Positions 38,285 through 46,762 of a DNA stretch of 64,000 nucleotides are shown piece by piece (position 1 is the stretch's first letter; each line of letters begins with the position of its first letter). Source of the DNA: Lawsonibacter faecis (GTDB lineage Bacteria > Bacillota > Clostridia > Oscillospirales > Oscillospiraceae). Location of the stretch: the NCBI RefSeq assembly GCF_014287675.1, contig NZ_JACOPQ010000002.1, positions 310,001 through 374,000 on the forward strand. Direction: 5' to 3'. Below the pieces are notes generated by a model. It searched no databases, had not been told where the DNA came from, and saw only the letters and a program-made list of their open reading frames with translations. The position numbers were made by a program, and so were the translations under genes.

Positions 38285-41200
38285 TCAATGCTTTTTCTGC
38301 TTGCGCCGCGCGAAGACGTACCCGATCACGCAGACCACGACCAGCACGGAGAACACGGCGATCAGCGCGATATAGAGGACGCGCCACCAGGTCATGACGT
38401 TCTCGATGTGGGTGGTGGCGTTCACGCCGTTCATGGCGGCGCTGTTGGCCAGGGCGTACAGGAGGTAGTGGGTGTTCTGCTGGACGGCCTGGAGCATATC
38501 CCGGTCGCCGCTGAGGCTCTCGGGGTTCCAATAGGTGATGCCCTCGTTGATGCCGAAGCCGCAGAAGGCGGTGGTGCCGTAGAGGATGGACTCCTTGGGG
38601 GAGGCCTTCAGGGCGACCCCGGTGAAGTCGGTGACGTTGTAGCCGTTGAAGTCCCACTCGTCGCGCATGATCTGGACCATCACGCCGTAGTTGGCGCTGG
38701 GGGGCACCGCGCCGATGCGGTTGTAGGAGGTCATGACCCCCAGGGCGCCCAGGGTGTAGGTATCGGCCCTGCTCTCGTCGGCCGCGAAGGAGGCGGGCTT
38801 GCCGCCGGGCACGAAGGCCTGCTGGAGGTTGCGCAGCTCCAGCTCACGGGCCTTCTGCTCGGTCATGAACACCGCAATGCCGGAGCGGTTGATCTCCTGA
38901 TCGTTGAAGGCGGCGTGCTTGATGTTCACAAGGCAGCCCTTGCTCTGGGCGCCCTGGACCACGGCGGAGCCGATGTAGCCGGAGAGGATGGGGTCCTCGG
39001 AGTAGTACTCCGCGCCGCGGGTGTTGTAGGCGTGGCGGTGGAGGTTCATGCCGGGGCCGATCATGATGGGCAGGTTCAGCACCAGGGTGCTCTCGCCCAG
39101 GATGATCTCGCCGTTCTCATAGGACAGCTCCTTGTTCCAGCTGTAGGCCAGGTTCTGGGGGGCGGGGGCCACGCGGGTGCCGTAGTCGTAGTCGGCGGCG
39201 TCGGCGTAGGGCACGCCCTGGTAGGAGCCCTCGGTGAGGTAGTGGGAGTCGGAGCCGCCGGGTCCGTCGTCCGCCGCGTACTGGAGGAGGCCCACGGAGG
39301 GGATGGCGGCGATGTTGTGGAAGGCGTTGGAGGCGAAGTCCAGGAACTCCTGGACCGTCACCTTGCCGACCAGCTCATCCCAGCGGGCGTCGTCGAAGTC
39401 GGCGCCCTTCATGTCGTTGAGCGTGAGGGAGCTTGTGGTGTCGCCGAAGGTGAGGTCGGACACGTCCTCGCCGGAGGCCAGGGGGATGAGGTCGCAGCTG
39501 AGCAGCCGGGAGAGGGCGTCGTTGGCGGCGAGGCCGGAGTAGGTCTTGGGGAAGGTGCCGTCCCAGTCGCTGCGGGAGAGGTAGGTGGCCGTGCCGGGCA
39601 GGAAGGCGTTGATGTCCATGGCGCAGTCGCCCTCGCTCAGGGCGTTGGTGATGACGACGCCCGCGGGGCTGACGGAGAAGGTGGCGGAGTCCACGCCGCC
39701 GTCCCAGGTCCACTTGTAGGTCTTGGCGGCGTCGCCGTCCGCGGTCATGCCGTCCGCGGTGGTCTTGCCCCGGGCGGCCAGAATGTTGTTGAGCGCGTCG
39801 TGGGCGTTCTCGCCGATGGCGAAGTAGTAGTCGCCGCCGTCCACAATAAAGGTTTTGGCGTTCTCGCTGTCGTAGCTGGCCAGGTTGGCGAGGTCCACCT
39901 CCATGGTGATGGTCTGGCTCTCGCCGGGGGCCAGGGTGTCGGTCTTCTCGAAGTCCATAAGCTGGACGGCGGACTTCTCAATGTGGAACTGCTTGTCGTA
40001 GTCGGTATAGGGGGTCTGGGCGTAGAGCTGGATGACCGACTTGCCTGCGGCGGAGCCGGTGTTGGTCACGGTAACGGTGACGCTGGCGGTCTCGCGGGAG
40101 CCCAGGACGTTCACCTGGTCCAGCTTCTGCTCGAAGGTGGTGTAGCTCAGGCCGTGGCCGAAGGGGTAGACCACCTCGTTCTGGTAGTCCCAGACGCCGT
40201 CCGCGTCGGCGACGGTGCCGTCGGGGTTGGCGTAGGTCCCGGCGCTGGCGCCGGCGCCGCCGTTGCCGAGGACGATGTCGGCGTAGCGGGTCTCATAGTA
40301 GCGGTAGCCGGTGTAGATGCCCTCGGCCTGGATGAGGTAGGAGTTGACGTTGGCGTCGTCGGAGAAGCTGGCGGCGTTGGCCCAGGGGATGTTGCCGTAG
40401 TTCATCATGGCGGGGGCCAGGGCGCTGTTCTTGGCGAAGACGTCGCCCAGATGGGCGGAGGGGGAGACGGTGCCGTTCAGTACGTCGGCCACGCCGTAGA
40501 ATCCGTAAGCGCCGGGGAAGCCGATCCAGAGGATGGCGTCCACCTCCGGGTCCTCGGCCAGGCTGCCGATCTCCATGGGGTTGCAGGCGTTGATAAGGAC
40601 GACCACCTTGTCGAAGTTGGCCTTGGCCTCCTCCAGAATGGCGACCTCCTCGTCGCTCAGGCTGAGGATGTTGCCGGTGACGGTGTTCACGCCGTCGGCC
40701 CGGCCCTCGCTGCCGGGGTAGTAGCCGTCGCCGTTCTCGCCGCCGGGGCGGCCGAAGACCACGATGGCCGCGTCGCCGTAGGCGGCGTAGTCCTGGTCAA
40801 AGCCGGGGTTGAGGCCCCGCAGCTCGTCCAGGGTCAGCTCGCAGGGGTCGTTGTAGGCGGTGATGGAGGCGTACTCGGGCAGGATGCCGCCGCCGAACTT
40901 GGGGGTGGTCCACTCCTGGCCCGCGAAGAAGGCCTCGTAGGCGGAGAGCATGGAGGGGTTGAGCTGGAAGCCCCGCTCGGCGAAGGCGTCGAAAATCTCC
41001 ACGGTGGATTTGCCGTCGGGCACGCTGCCGCCGTTGTTGCCGTAGACCGGCGCGTAGCTGCGCACGCCGAAGAGGGTCAGCTTTGCGTCGGCGGAGAGGG
41101 GGAGGGCGCTGTTCTCGTTTTTCAGCAGCGCGTAGGTCTCCTGGGACTCCCGCACGGCGAATTCCCGGAAGCCCTCGTAGGCCTCCTTGGCGCTGGTGTA

Positions 41201-41392
41201 GTTGGACTGGTAGGTCCAGGCGTCCGAGGCATCGTCGGACGCCTCGGTTACAATCTGCTGGCTGCGGGTGCCGAAAAAGGCGTCCACGCTGGCGCGGTAG
41301 ATTTCAAAAATGTTTGCCGCCATCAGGGAAAACACCAGGAACAGGGCAAACACCACGGTCAGGCCGCGCCATACTTTGGTTTTTTGAAACAT
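38285..41392 (-). CDS. membrane-anchored GH3 glycoside hydrolase with permuted domain order
   Basis: 1035 residues. ATG 41392 has AAGGAGG six bases upstream, whereas the ATG at 41398 touches it. There are transmembrane anchors at both ends (about 10-33 and 1003-1027). The alpha/beta GH3 C domain comes first (about 80-480), then a fibronectin-III-like domain (PFGHGLSYTTFEQKLDQVNV onwards), then the GH3 TIM barrel (about 640-960). Its nucleophile is probably Asp922 in NVTDFTG. This reversed order is known from some gut and rumen beta-glucosidases. Likely an exo-beta-glycosidase at the outer face of the membrane. Confidence 0.85.
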   Translation of the reverse strand: MFQKTKVWRGLTVVFALFLVFSLMAANIFEIYRASVDAFFGTRSQQIVTEASDDASDAWTYQSNYTSAKEAYEGFREFAVRESQETYALLKNENSALPLSADAKLTLFGVRSYAPVYGNNGGSVPDGKSTVEIFDAFAERGFQLNPSMLSAYEAFFAGQEWTTPKFGGGILPEYASITAYNDPCELTLDELRGLNPGFDQDYAAYGDAAIVVFGRPGGENGDGYYPGSEGRADGVNTVTGNILSLSDEEVAILEEAKANFDKVVVLINACNPMEIGSLAEDPEVDAILWIGFPGAYGFYGVADVLNGTVSPSAHLGDVFAKNSALAPAMMNYGNIPWANAASFSDDANVNSYLIQAEGIYTGYRYYETRYADIVLGNGGAGASAGTYANPDGTVADADGVWDYQNEVVYPFGHGLSYTTFEQKLDQVNVLGSRETASVTVTVTNTGSAAGKSVIQLYAQTPYTDYDKQFHIEKSAVQLMDFEKTDTLAPGESQTITMEVDLANLASYDSENAKTFIVDGGDYYFAIGENAHDALNNILAARGKTTADGMTADGDAAKTYKWTWDGGVDSATFSVSPAGVVITNALSEGDCAMDINAFLPGTATYLSRSDWDGTFPKTYSGLAANDALSRLLSCDLIPLASGEDVSDLTFGDTTSSLTLNDMKGADFDDARWDELVGKVTVQEFLDFASNAFHNIAAIPSVGLLQYAADDGPGGSDSHYLTEGSYQGVPYADAADYDYGTRVAPAPQNLAYSWNKELSYENGEIILGESTLVLNLPIMIGPGMNLHRHAYNTRGAEYYSEDPILSGYIGSAVVQGAQSKGCLVNIKHAAFNDQEINRSGIAVFMTEQKARELELRNLQQAFVPGGKPASFAADESRADTYTLGALGVMTSYNRIGAVPPSANYGVMVQIMRDEWDFNGYNVTDFTGVALKASPKESILYGTTAFCGFGINEGITYWNPESLSGDRDMLQAVQQNTHYLLYALANSAAMNGVNATTHIENVMTWWRVLYIALIAVFSVLVVVCVIGYVFARRKQKKH

Positions 41393-41504
41393 ATCCATCC
41401 TCCTTAAATATAAATTGCCGGGGCTGCAAGAGTGCGCGCTCCATCTCCTCCTTTCAGTGCCGGATATCGCGGCGGAACAGAGCGCCGCCGCGCCGGGGTG
41501 GGGA

Positions 41505-42098
41505 CTACTTTTTGAAGATGAGCTTGAGAATGGGGAAGTACACCCAGAAGGAGACGGCGCAGTTGATGACCATGGTGATGAGGTCGGCGATGGTCTCGCC
41601 CGCGCCGCCCATGGCCCAGGTCTCCATGAAGAGGCGGTAGATGGGGGCCTTGTAGAGCCCCTGGAGGGCGGCGGCAATCAGGGTGATGGCCACGTAGGCG
41701 GCCAGATACCAGGCAGCCGCCCTGCCGATGGAGCCCTTGGACTTGAAGGTCACGCTGCGCTGGGCGAAGAAGTTGATGACCTGGGCGATGAAAAGGGTGA
41801 GCTGCACCGCCAGAAAGTAGGCCATGCCCCCGCCGCCGCCGGAGGCGATAGACCCGGCGGGGTAGTTGAAGATGTAGTAGACGCTGCCGTCAAAATTGTG
41901 TCCAACAGGAAGAATCTGGAAAGCGGCATCCACCAGGCCGGTCATGCCGAACAGGGCCTTGAAGGCGGGCATCATCACCATCTGCAGGACGGTAATGCCA
42001 TTGCTGAGGAGGAAGAAGACCAGAAACTGGGCCGTGCCGGGATGCTTCTCCCGGAAGCGGGCCCAGGGGCCCGCAGGGGCGGCGGAGAGGTCAGACAT
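41505..42098 (-). CDS. GtrA-like membrane protein
   Basis: 197 residues. Four transmembrane segments follow the GtrA pattern: LVFFLLSNGITVLQMVMMPAF, FLAVQLTLFIAQVINFFAQRSVTFKSKG, WYLAAYVAITLIAAALQGLY, and a last helix near the C-terminus. GtrA proteins help move lipid-linked sugars or work with surface glycosyltransferases. The start overlaps the GH2 gene end by eight bases, so they are translationally coupled. Confidence 0.7.
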   Translation of the reverse strand: MSDLSAAPAGPWARFREKHPGTAQFLVFFLLSNGITVLQMVMMPAFKALFGMTGLVDAAFQILPVGHNFDGSVYYIFNYPAGSIASGGGGGMAYFLAVQLTLFIAQVINFFAQRSVTFKSKGSIGRAAAWYLAAYVAITLIAAALQGLYKAPIYRLFMETWAMGGAGETIADLITMVINCAVSFWVYFPILKLIFKK

Positions 42099-44475
42099 GG
42101 GCGGAGTCCTCCACACGGACCTGGAAGGTAAGCTCCAGGGGGGCGGTCTGGCCGGTGGTGATGCGCAGGGTTCCCGTCCCGGCGGCTCCGGTGGTTCGCA
42201 CGTACGTGCCGCACATCCCGCCGTCGGCGCAGGCGGCGTCCGGGCCGAGCAGCTCCAGGGGGCCGGAGACGGCAAAGCGGACGGGGAGCTGGGCGTAGGG
42301 CGCGGTGGAGCCGTTGGCGTCCACGATGCGGATGCGCACGGCGGCGGCGTCGTAGGAGGCCCCCTCCGTGAGGACGGTCCTGCTGGCGTCGACCTCCAGG
42401 CGGAGGGCGGCGTTGGAGGATTTGGTGAGGGCGGCGGTCACCCGGCCGTCCTTCACCGCCTCGAAGCGGTAGACCGGCGCGTCCACGCCCCAGGTGTTGA
42501 TATAGTCGGCGTGGAGCCGGGTAAAGGTCTTGGGGCCGGTCCGCCAGCGGACCGCCCGCCAGGCGGTTTTCAGGACGTATTTGAGCGGAATTTTCACGCC
42601 GAAGCGCTGGATGGCCAGCAGGGAGTCCTTGATGGCCTCGGCCTTCTTATGGCTCCAGCCCTCGCCCTCCTCGATGGCGGCGCCCACGGTGTCGTTGAAG
42701 GGGATGGGGGGGTGCCTGAGGCTCTTCCAGCGCTTTCCCGCGGGCCTGAACTCGCCCAGGAGCTTGTCGTCCCGCCAGACCCGCACAAAGTCGGCGTTGG
42801 TGAAGATGTAGTTGTCGCCGATGCTGCCGGCGGGGTAGTCTCCGATGTCCATTTCGGAGCCCACGGCCAGCACCGCGGCCCCGTCTCCGGCGGAGGCGTA
42901 GACCGCCGCAGCCAGCTTGGGGTTGCGGAACATGTCCAGCACGCCGTGGTAGCAGATGCGGTCGCCGGAGCCGAAGTCCCCGTGGGTGTAGTAGTCGGCC
43001 ATGCACCAGCCGAAGCCGCCCGCCACGTCCTCCCGGCCGTAGACCGCGTCCAGCACCGTGGCGTGGCGCAGGGCATGGTCCAGGCGGTGGGCGGGGGAGT
43101 CGAAGGGCTTGGTGGGGTACATATGGCCGTTGAACTCGCTGATGAGGTACCCCTTCCCCTTGTCGGGGGAGATGAGGCTCTTGGGGAGAAGTCCGCCGTT
43201 GTGCCCGGCGTGGGAGAAGTCGTTGAAGGCGTACACATCCTCCAGCAGGCTGCTCTTCCACAAAAAGCGCACGCCGCTGGTCTGGCGGGAGGGGTCCAGC
43301 TCGCGGGCGATGGCGTTGGTGCGCTCGTAGAACCCGTCGTCGTCCTGGGACTCGTTGATGCGCACGCCCCAGAGGACGATGGAGGGGTGGTTGCGGTACT
43401 GAAGCAGCATATCCCGGGTGTTCTGACAGGCCGCGTCCTTCCAGCGTTCGCCGCCGATGTGCTGCCAGCCGGGAATCTCGGTGAAGACGATGAGGCCCAG
43501 CTCGTCGCAGGCGTCCAGAAAGGCCTGGGACTGGGGGTAGTGGCTGGTGCGCACGGCGTTGCACTGGAGCTCGTGCTTGAGCACCTGCGCGTCGTGCCGC
43601 TGGATGGAGGCGGGCATGGCGTACCCCACGTAGGGGTAGCTCTGGTGGCGGTTCAGGCCCCGGAGCTTCAGCTTCTCCCCGTTGAGGAAGAAGCCGTCCG
43701 GCCGGAACTCCGCCTGCCGGAAGCCGAAGCGCGTGCGCTTTACGTCCAGGACCCTCCGGCCGGCGTCCATGAGGACGGCCTCCAGGGTGTAGAGCCCGGG
43801 GGAGTCCGGGGTCCAGGGGCGGGGATGCGAGACGGGGCAGGAGAGGGCCTGAAGCCGCTCAGCGGCCCCGAACGTACCTGTAAAGACGCTTTTTCCGGCG
43901 GCGTCCAGAATTGACAGGCTGACCGCGTCCGCCGGGCCGCCTCCCTCAATGGCAAGGTCGACGAGGGCCTGCTCCATGGAGGGGGTCCTGACGAACATAT
44001 CCGCAATGTACGCCTGCTCCGCCACGTCCAGCCAGACCTCCCGGTACAGCCCGCCGAAGGTCATGTAGTCGATGACATGGCCGAAGGGGGGCTGGTCCAG
44101 GCTCTCCCGGGTGTCCAGGCGGACGGCGATTTGGTTCGTGCCGCCGCAGGACACCAGCCCGGTCAGCTCCACGGTGAAGGCGGTATACCCGCAGAAATGG
44201 CTGGCGGCCTCTTTCCCGTTGACGAAGACGGTGGCCTGGTGGGCCGCGCCGTCCAGGGTGAGGAAGAGCCGCTTGCCGCTCCACTCCGCCGGGAGCTCCA
44301 GAGTGCGGCGGTACCCGCAGACCATCTGGTAGTCGCGCTCGTCGGCATAGTGGAGGGGCAGCTCCCGGCAGGTGTGGGGGAGGCGCACGGGGGCGGCGTC
44401 GCCCTCGAAGCGGAGAAAGGAATCGTCAAAGCGCTCGGTGAATTCCCAGCCGTTGTTGAGCGGTCGTCTGATCAT
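42091..44475 (-). CDS. GH2 beta-galactosidase-like glycoside hydrolase
   Basis: 794 residues, ATG behind AAAGGGG. There is a sugar-binding jelly roll (1-165), an Ig-like domain (about 170-255) and a TIM barrel (about 256-560). The acid/base is Glu375 in GVRINESQDD and the nucleophile Glu447 in LISEFNG. Then come Ig-like C-terminal domains (about 620-794), similar to DUF4982-type extensions. No signal peptide, so cytoplasmic. First gene of the GH2/GtrA-like/GH3/membrane-protein operon. A 25-bp motif shared with the Sde182-like gene lies about 110 nt upstream. Confidence 0.85.
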   Translation of the reverse strand: MIRRPLNNGWEFTERFDDSFLRFEGDAAPVRLPHTCRELPLHYADERDYQMVCGYRRTLELPAEWSGKRLFLTLDGAAHQATVFVNGKEAASHFCGYTAFTVELTGLVSCGGTNQIAVRLDTRESLDQPPFGHVIDYMTFGGLYREVWLDVAEQAYIADMFVRTPSMEQALVDLAIEGGGPADAVSLSILDAAGKSVFTGTFGAAERLQALSCPVSHPRPWTPDSPGLYTLEAVLMDAGRRVLDVKRTRFGFRQAEFRPDGFFLNGEKLKLRGLNRHQSYPYVGYAMPASIQRHDAQVLKHELQCNAVRTSHYPQSQAFLDACDELGLIVFTEIPGWQHIGGERWKDAACQNTRDMLLQYRNHPSIVLWGVRINESQDDDGFYERTNAIARELDPSRQTSGVRFLWKSSLLEDVYAFNDFSHAGHNGGLLPKSLISPDKGKGYLISEFNGHMYPTKPFDSPAHRLDHALRHATVLDAVYGREDVAGGFGWCMADYYTHGDFGSGDRICYHGVLDMFRNPKLAAAVYASAGDGAAVLAVGSEMDIGDYPAGSIGDNYIFTNADFVRVWRDDKLLGEFRPAGKRWKSLRHPPIPFNDTVGAAIEEGEGWSHKKAEAIKDSLLAIQRFGVKIPLKYVLKTAWRAVRWRTGPKTFTRLHADYINTWGVDAPVYRFEAVKDGRVTAALTKSSNAALRLEVDASRTVLTEGASYDAAAVRIRIVDANGSTAPYAQLPVRFAVSGPLELLGPDAACADGGMCGTYVRTTGAAGTGTLRITTGQTAPLELTFQVRVEDSAHV

Positions 44476-44585
44476 GATATCGGCCCCTTTCGGTGGTTTA
44501 TATGGGCGGCTCCCTTCAAGGGGAGGCCTGAGCCTCATTTTGTACCCGGAGCATACCATAAGACGGGCCGGGGTGGGGCATAGTG

Positions 44586-44610
44586 CCCGTGAACGGTTGA
44601 TTTTTGGCCG
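44586..44610 (-). promoter_or_regulatory. shared 25-bp upstream motif, copy 1
   Basis: CCCGTGAACGGTTGATTTTT plus GGCCG, identical at 46649-46673. It lies 111 nt upstream of the GH2 start codon, with GTCTTATGGTATGCT-like sequence between. It is a candidate activator site that links the two glycan transcription units. Confidence 0.6.
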
Positions 44611-44689
44611 TAAGCCGTGGGTCAAGTAGCTGATAATGACAAAAATTAATGCAAAAAATTAAGCAATTTCACGAGAAGAAAGAGATCAG

Positions 44690-44733
44690 ACGGACGGCAG
44701 CCCGCCGTGCCGGCACGGCGGGCTGCCGTCCGT
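44690..44733 (-). terminator. terminator of the Sde182-like gene
   Basis: A perfect 22-bp inverted repeat (ACGGACGGCAGCCCGCCGTG and its complement) after the stop codon, followed on the minus strand by a T/C-rich tract. Confidence 0.75.
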
Positions 44734-44771
44734 TAGAGACAAGCCGTACGGAGAGGAAGCGAAATTGGTAT

Positions 44772-46508
44772 TTATTTTGTAACCGTGATGATAAACTGAG
44801 CAAAACGGGTCATGGGGCGCTCCGCCTCGTCGGTCACTTCCATGTTTACAACAAAGATATCGCCGGACTCGGCGTCCCGCGGCACGGTAAACTGAGCAGA
44901 CCATGTATCGGTGACGGAAACCTCCAGACCGGCGGCTTCACCGTCCTGATAGGTACAGGCATTGCCGGGCACCCACCAGCTTACATTCAGCTTGTCGCTG
45001 TCGGGATCGGCGGCGGAACCGGTCAGGGTCACGGTCTCCCCGGCCTTGGCGGTGCAGTCCGGCTTATCGGCGCTGACCACGGGCGCGTGGTTGCAGTCTT
45101 CCGGCGCGCAGACTGCCCAGTCGGCGCGGGCGGCCAGCTCGTCAAACAAAACCTGCACATAGTGATTGTTGGAATTCTTGACACCCTGCCGCAGGCCAAT
45201 GTCGATGAAAGAGCCGCAGCCAAACTGGCAGCACATCCAGTCGAACTGATCCAGCTCGACCCGCGGGAAGGAGGACAGCGCCTGCGGCCCCCAGCCCTCT
45301 TTGCCCGCCCCGCCCCAGTCCACGTAGTTGAGCAGACCGTATTGATAGATGAGCGGCTCGCCATAGAGAACCTGTCCGTCGTTCATCAGATGGAATGCGC
45401 CCATCAGCTGGCCATGACCAAACTTGAACGCCTCCGTAAGGTATTCACCCTGATAGTAGGGAAGGAGATCTTCCGAGGCCTGAGCGGCGGAGAAATACTG
45501 GCCGTAATTGCCAAAGCCGGTCCACTCGCTGTCCTTCAGGCCGGGGAACAGCTCGTCAATCTTACTGTCCGCGCGGCAGTTGTCCTCGCCGGAGCCGATG
45601 AACCGGACCTTGTCCACCACCTTTGCCAAAACGGCTTCCCACTGGTCGGTGTTGTGGTAGTCCTCATAGATGCTCATCAGCGCCCGGACGGTGGTGTTGA
45701 TTCCTCCCCAGTGCATGATGTAAAGCGGCCTGGGATCGTCGTCCAGAATACAGGCCTCAATCAGCTCAGAGCCCTCCGTTTCAAAGCGATAATCGCCTTC
45801 AAACGCGATGTTGCCGGTCTTTGCGATGCTCAGAAGGTATTCCGGCGTGGGATAATTGGGGTCGTTCTTGCTCAGATACTGGTAGTCGCTGGCGTAGTTG
45901 ACTTCGATCAGCCGGGTGAGAAGTCCGGGGTCCACGGGCCGGAAGGAGGTGAGCTGTCCCGCGTTTTCCACCGTCCCGCCGGCGGTCGTGGCCTCGCATT
46001 TATAATTGGGGGTAACCTCCGCCAGGGTGTGCTCGCCGTCGCCGTTGAAATGGAACATACCGGCGGTCCACACGATACCGGCAAGGTCGTAGTCGGTGGC
46101 GTACATCACGCTCAGCAGGACGCCGTTGATATCGTCCACTTCCAGGTCGGTGGTGATAATAATACGGGGCTGGGTGCTCTTGTCAACCTTTTCCGCCAGC
46201 TTGACCGGCGCCGCGGCGTCTTTCGTAACCAGCTTGACCTCGCTGCCGCCCGCGTCCCAATTCACCTTCAAGCCGTTGGCCTCGGACACGGCACGGACAG
46301 GAAGATAGGTGGTGCCGTCCACGATAATGGGGTCCACGGGATTGCCCTTGACGTCTTTCAGCTCCACCTTTTTGCCGTCCACCGTCACCTTGACGTCAGA
46401 GTTTCGGACACCCTGAACCTGAGACTGCGCCGCCAGCGCGCCCCCGGTTCCCAGCAGCATGGCGGCCGCCAGCGCGCAGGCCATCACTTTTTTTCCGTGC
46501 TTCTTCAT
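44772..46508 (-). CDS. secreted Sde182-type nucleoside-hydrolase-like (DUF1593) protein
   Basis: 578 residues. The signal peptide (MKKHGKKVMACALAAAMLLG) precedes a copper-amine-oxidase-like domain (about 35-95, VDGTTYLPVRAVSEANGLKVNWD). A nucleoside-hydrolase-like domain follows (about 110-430), opening with IIITTDLEVDDINGV in place of the usual DPGxDD metal site. An Ig-like C-terminal domain completes it (about 470-575). Sde182 relatives are secreted and linked to polysaccharide use. The motif upstream is shared with the GH2 operon, which suggests coregulation. The substrate is unknown. Confidence 0.8.
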   Translation of the reverse strand: MKKHGKKVMACALAAAMLLGTGGALAAQSQVQGVRNSDVKVTVDGKKVELKDVKGNPVDPIIVDGTTYLPVRAVSEANGLKVNWDAGGSEVKLVTKDAAAPVKLAEKVDKSTQPRIIITTDLEVDDINGVLLSVMYATDYDLAGIVWTAGMFHFNGDGEHTLAEVTPNYKCEATTAGGTVENAGQLTSFRPVDPGLLTRLIEVNYASDYQYLSKNDPNYPTPEYLLSIAKTGNIAFEGDYRFETEGSELIEACILDDDPRPLYIMHWGGINTTVRALMSIYEDYHNTDQWEAVLAKVVDKVRFIGSGEDNCRADSKIDELFPGLKDSEWTGFGNYGQYFSAAQASEDLLPYYQGEYLTEAFKFGHGQLMGAFHLMNDGQVLYGEPLIYQYGLLNYVDWGGAGKEGWGPQALSSFPRVELDQFDWMCCQFGCGSFIDIGLRQGVKNSNNHYVQVLFDELAARADWAVCAPEDCNHAPVVSADKPDCTAKAGETVTLTGSAADPDSDKLNVSWWVPGNACTYQDGEAAGLEVSVTDTWSAQFTVPRDAESGDIFVVNMEVTDEAERPMTRFAQFIITVTK

Positions 46509-46648
46509 TTCCTGCAATACCTCCCCTGGTTTTGAATGATTTCTTCTGTGGACGGCGGTCGATGCCTTAGGCCTCTCACACCCCGCTTTTCATTCCGCCG
46601 TCTGATGCGATTCACTATAGCACCGAATTGGACAATTGGGTATTTCCT

Positions 46649-46673
46649 CCCGTGAACGGTTGATTTTTGGCCG
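46649..46673 (-). promoter_or_regulatory. shared 25-bp upstream motif, copy 2
   Basis: Identical to 44586-44610. It lies 141 nt before the start of the Sde182-like gene. A minus-strand TATAGT at about 46615-46620 could be the -10 box. The identity ends sharply on both sides, as expected for a regulator-binding element rather than a gene duplication. Confidence 0.6.
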
Positions 46674-46704
46674 CAATCAGTATGTCGAGCCCACAAAAAT
46701 TACA

Positions 46705-46756
46705 AAAAACGCCCCTGTCTTTTTGTGCGTTTCGCCAAAAAGACAGGGGCGTTTTT
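46705..46756 (-). terminator. terminator of the two-component operon
   Basis: Stem AAAAACGCCCCTGTCTTTTT / AAAAAGACAGGGGCGTTTTT, a perfect 20-bp inverted repeat with a 12-nt loop, seven bases after the kinase stop. Confidence 0.9.
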
Positions 46757-46762
46757 CATCTG

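Noticed and set aside
38288..41407. Plus-strand open frame of 1039 codons opposite the GH3 gene
   Set aside because: Same compositional artefact. The minus strand encodes a clear GH3 protein with catalytic motifs.
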